64,000 nt of DNA from Foliimonas ilicis. Its GTDB lineage: Bacteria; Pseudomonadota; Alphaproteobacteria; Rhizobiales; Rhizobiaceae. Both the position numbers and the translations under genes were made by a program. Of the stretch, positions 58,331-64,000 are shown piece after piece. Position 1 is the first letter of the stretch; each line of letters opens with the position of its first letter. Location of the stretch: contig NZ_JBDUUH010000015.1 of assembly GCF_039939195.1 (NCBI RefSeq), forward strand, positions 1 to 64,000, given 5' to 3'. The notes beneath the pieces are model-generated. The model was not told the DNA's origin. It was given only the letters and a program-made list of their open reading frames with translations, and did not search any database.

Positions 58331-60214
58331 TTGATTACAATCGAACGACACACGGACGCGCGCAGCCTCGATAAATTTGCCTGGCCCAAATGGCTGGCAG
58401 GGTTGATGGTTGCGTTTAGCTTCATGGCTATGATGCCAACAGCGGCGAGCGCGGAAACGCGAACGCTGAAGCTTTATTTCATTCACACAAAGGAACGCGC
58501 GGAGATCACCTTCAAGCGCAATGGTCGCTACGACCAGGCGGGCTTGAGGAAGGTCAACCAGTTCCTGCGCGACTGGCGTCGCAACGAGCCGACCAAGATG
58601 GACCCGCGTCTGCTGGATCTCGTCTGGGAGGCCTATCAGGAAGTCGGCGCTCGCGACTATATCAATGTCGTCTCGGCCTACCGTTCGCCCGCGACCAATT
58701 CCATGCTGCGCAGCCGCAGCAAGGGCGTTGCCAACAAAAGCCAGCACATGCTCGGCAAGGCGATGGATTTCTATATTCCGGGCGTGAAACTCAGCGCTCT
58801 GCGCGCGGCGGGCCTCAAGATGCAGGGCGGTGGCGTCGGCTACTACCCGACCTCCGGTTCGCCCTTCGTTCACTTCGACGTCGGCAATGTTCGCCATTGG
58901 CCAAAGATGAGCCGCCGCGAACTCGTGGCACTGTTCCCGAACGGCCAGACGCTTCACGTGCCGAGCGACGGCAAGCCTTTGCCCGGCTATGAGCAGGCGA
59001 TGGCTTCCTACAAATCCCGTCGCAACAATGGCGGCGCAGGCATTGCGCTGGCCAGCGCATCGAGCGGCGGGTCCAAGCGTTCGGGTGGTCTTCTTGCAGC
59101 CTTCTTCGGCGGCGGCGCCGACGAGGAAGAGGATAACAACGATAGCGCAAGCACACGTGTAGCAGCAGCGCCTGCTCCAAGGCCACGTACGGCAACGCGT
59201 CAGCAGCCTGCTCCTGCCGCAGCCGAAGCTCCGCGCCCATCGATTCAGGTCGTTTCGCCGGAAGAGGCGCAGCGCGCCAATATTCCTGGCTATTCGGACG
59301 AACAGGACCAGACGCCGGAGACGATCATCGCGGCATTGCCAGCACGTAGTGTGCCGGTGCCGGGTATGGCGCCTCGTCCGCAGGCTCCAGTCGCCGCAGA
59401 AGTACCTGTGGCACAGACGCCGGATGTCGTTCCTTTCGGCCAGGCTTCGGCACCATTGCCGGAACAGCCTGTCGGTCAGGAAGACGCGCAGGTAGCACTC
59501 AACGTACCGCTACCGACCCGTCGCCCGGACTACACGCCGCCTGCCGAGTTGAAGACAACGGCTGAAGAAGAAGCACTGCTTCTGGCTCTCGCCAGCCCGG
59601 AAAAGCCGGATACGAGACCTGCCATTCCGATGCCGATTGCGCGTCCGGAAACCGCTCAGGCAGCATTGGCGCCAAAGGCGCCGACGCCGTCGGCTGCCCC
59701 GGTCGAGCCCAAGCAGGATCAGTTTGCGGTCGCGGCCTTGCCGTCGCAGCAGGAACCGATGGGCGTCTCTGCGCCGGTTGCAGACAAGGCTGATGCCGCT
59801 GCAATCGAAGCCGAGATCAAGGCTGGTAATGCACGGGTTGCGGCTCTCACCAGCCGTGCAGCGCCCGAGCAAGTCGCGTCGATCGGTAACGACATCGATC
59901 CGGCTGCCGCCAGCACGGGCGTCAAGACGACCCGCAAATCGGCTAAGCCGAGCGCGCAGGACAGCCAGCCCGACCGCAAGACGGTTGTGGTTGCCGCAGA
60001 GCCCAAGGCTGCCCGCTGGGCGCTTGGCAGCGGCGAGAAGGTTGCGACTGTTTCCGATGGAACGACCGCTCCGTCCTTCGCCTACAACCTCGTTCGCACG
60101 GCTCCGCGCGAAGTTTACACGGCAGGCTTCCAGCAGACCAACGGCCAGCAGACCGGCCGCTTCTCTGGCAAGGCTGTAGAGTTCCTCTCGGTGGCGCGCT
60201 TCGCAACCAACTGA
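58331..60214 (+). CDS. DUF882 (peptidase M15-like) exported protein with long Ala/Pro tail
   Basis: A 627-residue exported protein. A twin-lysine-free signal segment (KWLAGLMVAFSFMAMMPTAASA) precedes the DUF882 domain (about 45-200). There the M15-type metal ligands appear as NKSQHMLGKAMDFY (His and Asp) and FVHFDVGNVRHW (His). This predicts a D,D-carboxypeptidase/endopeptidase-like fold acting on peptidoglycan. The remaining 400 residues are low-complexity, rich in Ala, Pro, Gln and Glu, much longer than in most family members. The start is TTG at 58331; GTAAGG lies about 9 bases upstream. A strong terminator follows. Confidence 0.82.
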   Translation: MITIERHTDARSLDKFAWPKWLAGLMVAFSFMAMMPTAASAETRTLKLYFIHTKERAEITFKRNGRYDQAGLRKVNQFLRDWRRNEPTKMDPRLLDLVWEAYQEVGARDYINVVSAYRSPATNSMLRSRSKGVANKSQHMLGKAMDFYIPGVKLSALRAAGLKMQGGGVGYYPTSGSPFVHFDVGNVRHWPKMSRRELVALFPNGQTLHVPSDGKPLPGYEQAMASYKSRRNNGGAGIALASASSGGSKRSGGLLAAFFGGGADEEEDNNDSASTRVAAAPAPRPRTATRQQPAPAAAEAPRPSIQVVSPEEAQRANIPGYSDEQDQTPETIIAALPARSVPVPGMAPRPQAPVAAEVPVAQTPDVVPFGQASAPLPEQPVGQEDAQVALNVPLPTRRPDYTPPAELKTTAEEEALLLALASPEKPDTRPAIPMPIARPETAQAALAPKAPTPSAAPVEPKQDQFAVAALPSQQEPMGVSAPVADKADAAAIEAEIKAGNARVAALTSRAAPEQVASIGNDIDPAAASTGVKTTRKSAKPSAQDSQPDRKTVVVAAEPKAARWALGSGEKVATVSDGTTAPSFAYNLVRTAPREVYTAGFQQTNGQQTGRFSGKAVEFLSVARFATN

Positions 60215-60229
60215 GCTGATTGATGATAA

Positions 60230-60266
60230 AAAAAAGCCCGCGCCGGATGACCGGCGCGGGCTTTTT
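60230..60266 (+). terminator. Rho-independent terminator after the DUF882 gene
   Basis: A perfect 11-bp GC stem (GCCCGCGCCGG, ATGA loop, CCGGCGCGGGC) is flanked by seven or more As and five Ts, so it also works in reverse. Confidence 0.93.
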
Positions 60267-60312
60267 GTTGTTCGGTGCTTAGAGCGGTTCCGGTTTCAAC
60301 GTCAGCGTGAGA

Positions 60313-60473
60313 CACCCCCCTCTGCCCTGCCGGGCATCTCCCCCTCAAGGGTGGAGATTGGCTGACTTAACCATCCGCTTTCATTCTGCAACTTTAGCGA
60401 TTGGTACCGCGCTTTAATGGCAGGCTAATCTCCACCCTTGAGGGGGAGATGCCCGGCAGGGCAGAGGGGGGTG
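60313..60473. repeat. Palindromic intergenic repeat, family 1 (copy E)
   Basis: Arms and centre match copy A closely: CACCCCCCTCTGCCCTGCCG and onward, TGGCTGACTTAACC at the left of the centre, CATTCTGCAACTTTAGCGAT in the middle and GGTACCGCGC, then the complementary arm ending AGAGGGGGGTG. It lies between the DUF882 terminator and the convergent eda stop. Confidence 0.88.
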
Positions 60474-60508
60474 ATGTCCCGCAAGCGTTTCTGTTTTGAA
60501 GTTCTCGC

Positions 60509-61150
60509 TCAAACGCGCTTCAGTTTTGAAGCCTCACGGGCGAGCGCTTCGATTGCATCCCAATCCTTCGCGGCAACCAGATCATCGGGCGCCACCCAGG
60601 AACCGCCAACGCATACAACATTGGGAAGGCTCAGATAATCATTGGCGTTCTTTGCCGATACGCCGCCGGTCGGGCAGAATTTCATGCCGGCGAGCGGCGA
60701 TGCGAGTGCTTTGAGGAACGAAGCGCCGCCGGCCTGTTCGGCGGGAAAGAACTTTACGAAATCAATGCCGGCCTGACGCGCGGCCATGATCTCGCCGGGC
60801 GTGATCGTGCCGGGCAGAAGCGGCACATCGCTATCTGCGGCAGCCGCCACCAGTTCACGGGTCAGGCCGGGGCTGACGATGAATTTCGATCCGGCTTTTG
60901 CCGCATCCTCGAACTGCTTGGGATCGAGGATGGTGCCGGAGCCGACAATCGCATCTTCGACTTCCGCTGCCACGCGACGAATGGATTCGAGTGCGGTCGG
61001 CGTGCGCAGCGTGATCTCGATTGCACGAAGGCCTCCCTTCGCGAGCGCGCGCGCCAGAGGCACGGCATCTTCGACATTCGCGATTTTCAGAACCGGAATG
61101 ACCGGCTGGCCATCGAGAAGGGAAAGGAGGCGTTCGGTCTTGCTGGACAT
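60509..61150 (-). CDS. eda: KDPG/KHG aldolase
   Basis: A 213-residue class I aldolase. The active site is visible as IEITLRTPTALESIR (Glu and Thr-Arg), GSGTILDPKQFEDAAKAGSKFIVSPG, LPGTITPGEIMAA, the Schiff-base lysine in DFVKFFPAEQAGG, and FCPTGGVSAKNANDYLSL. It cleaves 2-keto-3-deoxy-6-phosphogluconate to pyruvate and glyceraldehyde-3-phosphate in the Entner-Doudoroff pathway. No edd or zwf is adjacent. The start is ATG 61150 with a weak ribosome site; the longer reading from 61192 adds an unconserved leader. Confidence 0.92.
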   Translation of the reverse strand: MSSKTERLLSLLDGQPVIPVLKIANVEDAVPLARALAKGGLRAIEITLRTPTALESIRRVAAEVEDAIVGSGTILDPKQFEDAAKAGSKFIVSPGLTRELVAAAADSDVPLLPGTITPGEIMAARQAGIDFVKFFPAEQAGGASFLKALASPLAGMKFCPTGGVSAKNANDYLSLPNVVCVGGSWVAPDDLVAAKDWDAIEALAREASKLKRV

Positions 61151-61217
61151 GATTTTGGGTCGCTCGTTACTCGTTTTCAAACGATTTAACAAAGCGGGCG
61201 CGCCAAGTCCATGCGTG

Positions 61218-61922
61218 TCAGTGCCGCGCCAGTCTTCGCGTCAGCCAATTCAGGAACGGAGGAAGAAGTCCGCTCGCTGCATGGGGTTGAGGGATGAGAG
61301 CCAGCTTTTCCGGCGTTCTGGCGGGCATTGAGGCGAGCAATTCGGTGTGGCGGCGATACGCCGTTGCCAGCTTGAGATGATACGAAAAGCGACGGTATCC
61401 CGGTCCATTATAGCCTCTGGCAAAGGCGTCCCAATCTTTCGCAGCGAGCACCGGTTTCAAGCCAGCTTTGTCGATATAGCGCGTCATGAGGCGGATTTGT
61501 CCGCCGACGCTGGTCCGTGCCTCGGCCACCAGCGCGTCGACATTCGAATAGCCCAGCCAGGACCAATGGCTGCCCATCACTTGCCCTATGCCCCATGAAA
61601 CGCTTTCGAGCGCGGCTTTCCTGTCGATTTCAGATGCGCGAGACAACAGTCGCCAGCGTGCCGCTTGTGTTTTCGGGTTGGCGATTTCGCCTGCCTTGGG
61701 CGATGAAAGGCCAAGCGCACGCGCTTTGTCGCGTTTCTCCGGTGAAAGCCTTCTGTCGAAGTAATGCCCTTCGAAGCGGATGAGAGGTTCGGGCCTGCCA
61801 TTTATGGTCGCGAAGGCCTTGCCGCCGCTTTCGACCTCGGCCACCGCCAGCAAGGCGGCGGGTTCAATGCCTAGGTCTTTGGCGACTTCTGCGATTTCCT
61901 GAATTGTCTGGCGCGTGAACAT
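61218..61922 (-). CDS. N-acetylmuramidase (DUF3380), endolysin-like
   Basis: A 234-residue muramidase of the kind found in phage endolysins. The catalytic region is LLAVAEVESGGKAF (Glu), with RFEGHYFDRRL, RASEIDRKAALESVSWGIGQVMGSHW, the RLMTRYID block and the WDAFARGYNGPGY motif. No signal peptide or membrane helix is obvious, and no holin, spanin or other phage gene is near, so it is a lone host-adopted gene or relic. AGGAGAG at 8-bp spacing supports ATG 61922. The C-terminal 35 residues are Pro/Leu-rich. How it would reach the periplasm is unclear. Confidence 0.8.
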   Translation of the reverse strand: MFTRQTIQEIAEVAKDLGIEPAALLAVAEVESGGKAFATINGRPEPLIRFEGHYFDRRLSPEKRDKARALGLSSPKAGEIANPKTQAARWRLLSRASEIDRKAALESVSWGIGQVMGSHWSWLGYSNVDALVAEARTSVGGQIRLMTRYIDKAGLKPVLAAKDWDAFARGYNGPGYRRFSYHLKLATAYRRHTELLASMPARTPEKLALIPQPHAASGLLPPFLNWLTRRLARH

Positions 61923-62115
61923 GATTTTTCTCTCCTGTCTGTGGGACAAGTCTCGGCGCTTCTGCGGAGAGGTGAATAAAATCAGGGGCGCTTTTTCGAA
62001 GGGCTGCTTGCTTGCATTCCCAAGTTATTGATCGTCAATGATAATTTCTGCGCCTTGAATCCAATGCAATGAGCAGATACGTCAGGCCGCAAAATATCTA
62101 TTCACATCAGAGCTC

Positions 62116-63021
62116 ATGTTCAAAGTTGCCGCCCTTTATCGATTCTGCAAACTCGACGCGTTCGAGGAATTGCGCGCGCCGCTGGCTGCGTTCTGCTGCG
62201 GCAAGGGCATCAAGGGTACGCTGCTTCTCGCGCATGAGGGCATAAACGGCACCGTTGCCGGGACAGACAAAGCGATCGACGCGCTTCTCGCATGGTTTAC
62301 CAACATTCCCGAATTCGACGGGATGGAGATCAAGTTCAGCACCGCCGAGACCATGCCGTTTCACCGGATGAAGGTGCGCCTGAAAAGCGAAATCGTCACC
62401 ATGGGCGTCGAGGGTATCGATCCGACGAAAAGCGTCGGCACTTATGTCGAGGCTGCAGACTGGAATGCGCTCATAGCCGACCCGGATACGGTGGTGATCG
62501 ATACGCGCAATGATTACGAGGTGTCGCTCGGCACATTCGACAAGGCGCTCGACCCTGAAACCAAGACGTTTCGTGAGTTTCCTGAGTGGATCGCGCAGAA
62601 CCGAGACGCGCTGGAAGGCCGCAAAGTCGCGATGTTCTGCACCGGCGGCATACGCTGCGAAAAGGCGACCGCCTATGTGAAGTCGCTGGGCATCGACGAT
62701 GTTTTCCACCTCAAGGGCGGAATCCTGAAATATCTCGAAACTGTGCCGGAAGAAGAAAGCCTCTGGAAAGGCGAGTGCTTCGTATTCGATGAGCGCGTTT
62801 CGGTCGGTCATGGGCTGGAGCAGGGGGATGCGCAGCTTTGCCGGGCATGCCGCCATCCGCTGACGCCGCAAGAGCGGCTTTCGCCGAAATTCGAGGAAGG
62901 CGTGTCCTGCCCGCACTGCCATGAAACGCGCAGCGAAGAAGACCGTGCGCGCTACGCAGAGCGGCACAAACAGGTGATGCTTGCCGAGGCGCGTGGCAAA
63001 GGTCCGCATATCGGCAACTGA
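62116..63021 (+). CDS. trhO: tRNA uridine-34 hydroxylase (rhodanese family)
   Basis: A 301-residue YceA/TrhO protein. The N-terminal acylphosphatase-like domain (about 1-95) carries KGTLLLAHEGINGTVAG. The rhodanese domain (about 120-215) has VVIDTRNDYEVSLGTF and the active Cys in MFCTGGIRCEKATAY. Zinc-type CRACRHPL and CPHCHETR motifs lie near the end. The enzyme uses oxygen to hydroxylate U34 in certain tRNAs. It is a single gene, 194 bp from its divergent neighbour. Confidence 0.92.
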   Translation: MFKVAALYRFCKLDAFEELRAPLAAFCCGKGIKGTLLLAHEGINGTVAGTDKAIDALLAWFTNIPEFDGMEIKFSTAETMPFHRMKVRLKSEIVTMGVEGIDPTKSVGTYVEAADWNALIADPDTVVIDTRNDYEVSLGTFDKALDPETKTFREFPEWIAQNRDALEGRKVAMFCTGGIRCEKATAYVKSLGIDDVFHLKGGILKYLETVPEEESLWKGECFVFDERVSVGHGLEQGDAQLCRACRHPLTPQERLSPKFEEGVSCPHCHETRSEEDRARYAERHKQVMLAEARGKGPHIGN

Positions 63022-63150
63022 CACACTTTTGCACGACATGCTTTCGGCAGAAATTGCCTACCTGTCATTGTAATGACGTGAGGCCCTGCCTACCTCTCCG
63101 GAACACGAAACCTCGCCAGTTCTGGCGATGGTATAGACCGGAGGCACTAT

Positions 63151-63858
63151 ATGCTCGATCCCAAGAAGCTGCTTAACGACCTTCTCGGTTCTCAAGTTCC
63201 CGGAACGCAATCGTCGGTTCGCGACAAGGCCGGACAGGCCGTGCAGCTTGCCAAGGACAATCCGCTGGCATCAGGTGCAATCGCGGCATTTCTGCTCGGC
63301 ACCGGCACGGGACGTTCCATCGGTGGCTCCGCATTGAAGCTCGGCGGCCTCGCAGTGGTCGGTGGCCTCGCCTACAAGGCCTATCAGAATTATCAGGCCG
63401 GTAAGCAGCCGGAGCAGGCATCTGCAACGGAAGAACAGCAGCTTTTGCCGCCGCCGGAAGACAATAGTTTTCATCCTTCGCAGGCGCCGCAGGGCGAGGG
63501 TGAATTCGCGCTGACATTGGTGCGCGCGATGATCGCGGCTGCAAAAGCGGATGGTCACGTCGATAATGAAGAGCGCCAGAAGATCGCCGACAAGCTCAGC
63601 CTTTCCGGCATCGGGCAGGAAGGTGAACAGTTTCTGCTCGGCGAACTCGACAAGCCGCTGAATATCGAAGAGCTGGTATCGCTGGCGCAGACCGATGCGC
63701 AGAAGGTCGAGCTTTATACGGCTTCGCGCCTTGCTATAGAGCCCGATTCACGCGTCGAACGCGGCTATCTCGACATGCTGGCTGGACGGTTGAAATTGCC
63801 GGATGCGCTGATCGACCATGTCGAGGCGACTGTTTCTGCGGCGAAGGTTCCGGCCTGA
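63151..63858 (+). CDS. DUF533 / TerB-like membrane-associated protein
   Basis: A 235-residue protein. The N-terminus (DPKKLLNDLLGSQ) is followed by a glycine-rich hydrophobic stretch (about 45-80, LASGAIAAFLLGTGTGRSIGGSALKLGGLAVVGGLAYKAY) and a Gln/Pro linker. A helical TerB-like domain (about 115-230) has MIAAAKADGHVDNEERQKI, the usual acidic metal-binding pattern. Function is unknown; E. coli YebE is a relative under envelope-stress control. GGAGG is well placed before ATG 63151. Confidence 0.85.
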   Translation: MLDPKKLLNDLLGSQVPGTQSSVRDKAGQAVQLAKDNPLASGAIAAFLLGTGTGRSIGGSALKLGGLAVVGGLAYKAYQNYQAGKQPEQASATEEQQLLPPPEDNSFHPSQAPQGEGEFALTLVRAMIAAAKADGHVDNEERQKIADKLSLSGIGQEGEQFLLGELDKPLNIEELVSLAQTDAQKVELYTASRLAIEPDSRVERGYLDMLAGRLKLPDALIDHVEATVSAAKVPA

Positions 63859-63886
63859 AGCATAAGATCTGGAGCGCTTTAACGGT

Positions 63887-63903
63887 TTAATTTTTCATTA
63901 ACC
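63887..63903 (+). promoter_or_regulatory. CtrA-binding box TTAA-N7-TTAACC
   Basis: The full CtrA consensus occurs as TTAATTTTTCATTAACC. The second half-site would overlap a -35 position for a transcript starting near 63930. It is 29 bp after the DUF533 stop and points to the downstream candidate sRNA or to a gene beyond the window. Confidence 0.65.
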
Positions 63904-63930
63904 AATAGGGCGCATCCTTGATCCTAGTCG

Positions 63931-63993
63931 GATCTGCTTCTCCTCCTCCCAAGCAAGATCCCGAATTGGGCGGTCACAGTGGCCGCCCTTTTT
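63931..63993 (+). ncRNA. Candidate small RNA with CU-rich loop and terminator
   Basis: GATCTGCTT (63931-63939) pairs with AAGCAAGATC (63951-63960), leaving a one-base bulge and exposing the 11-nt loop CTCCTCCTCCC. A second hairpin, GGGCGGT/GCCGCCC, is followed by five Ts. This two-hairpin plan with an exposed CCUCCUCCC loop is typical of alphaproteobacterial sRNAs that pair with ribosome sites. An alternative hairpin (GATCC at 63920 with GGATC at 63930) would compete with the first stem if transcription starts earlier. The 5' end is a guess. Confidence 0.55.
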
Positions 63994-64000
63994 GTGCGCC

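Noticed and set aside
107..60473. CRISPR array suggested by repeated C-rich and G-rich blocks
   Set aside because: The repeats are dispersed inverted pairs tens of kilobases apart, without regularly spaced direct repeats, spacers or cas genes.

Overview
The window looks like chromosomal DNA of a Brucella/Ochrobactrum-type alphaproteobacterium (Hyphomicrobiales). The pointers are an Omp10-type outer-membrane lipoprotein, CpdR, homospermidine synthase, an MmgR-type small RNA, a ROSE thermometer in front of a small heat-shock gene, a CtrA box, and several families of palindromic intergenic repeats typical of this group. No plasmid, phage or CRISPR signature was seen. The only intact transposon is one IS110-family element.

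Region 1 (1-16.9 kb) is an accessory sugar-acid locus. A leftward run of eleven genes (10835 to 305) encodes a carbohydrate ABC transporter (binding protein, two permeases, ATPase) and enzymes that fit the non-phosphorylative L-fucose route: a Gfo/Idh dehydrogenase, a mutarotase, L-fuconate dehydratase, a DHRS6-like SDR and an FAH-family hydrolase. It also holds a second enolase-superfamily enzyme and a MaoC-type hydratase. Divergent from it are an IclR regulator and a COG3618-type lactonase. After an IS110 element that has split a palindromic repeat comes a second leftward cluster: MaoC-like protein, CaiB/BaiF CoA-transferase and a binding-protein fold without a signal peptide. A 14-bp near-palindrome recurs at three places (10908, 11795, 16890) and ties the clusters together as a likely regulon.

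Region 2 (17-22.5 kb) holds metNIQ (methionine uptake), then an acyltransferase-3 gene apparently inserted at the old metQ/MFS junction, since remnants of both flanking genes and the terminator are duplicated around it. Next is an MFS exporter very close to FloR/CmlA.

Region 3 (22.7-29 kb) has tRNA-Val(GAC), cpdR, an N-formylglutamate amidohydrolase, an MmgR-like sRNA, a histidinol-phosphatase/IMPase, a lysophospholipase-like hydrolase, a ROSE-controlled hsp20 and a threonine aldolase.

Region 4 (29-64 kb) is mostly core genome: gltBD, a DUF459 protein, a lytic transglycosylase, galU, a large outer-membrane barrel protein, an arabinose-5-phosphate isomerase, an NfeD/stomatin pair, a DAO oxidase, hemH, a LysM-tailed 5'-nucleotidase, an adenylate-forming ligase, Omp10, homospermidine synthase, a DUF3445 protein, pabC/pabB, pepF, a sigma-54 response regulator, a DUF882 protein, eda, an N-acetylmuramidase, trhO and a DUF533 protein. 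The window ends in a CtrA-boxed candidate sRNA. Five copies of a 160-185 bp inverted-repeat element (107, 27376, 42112, 54442, 60313) punctuate gene ends throughout.
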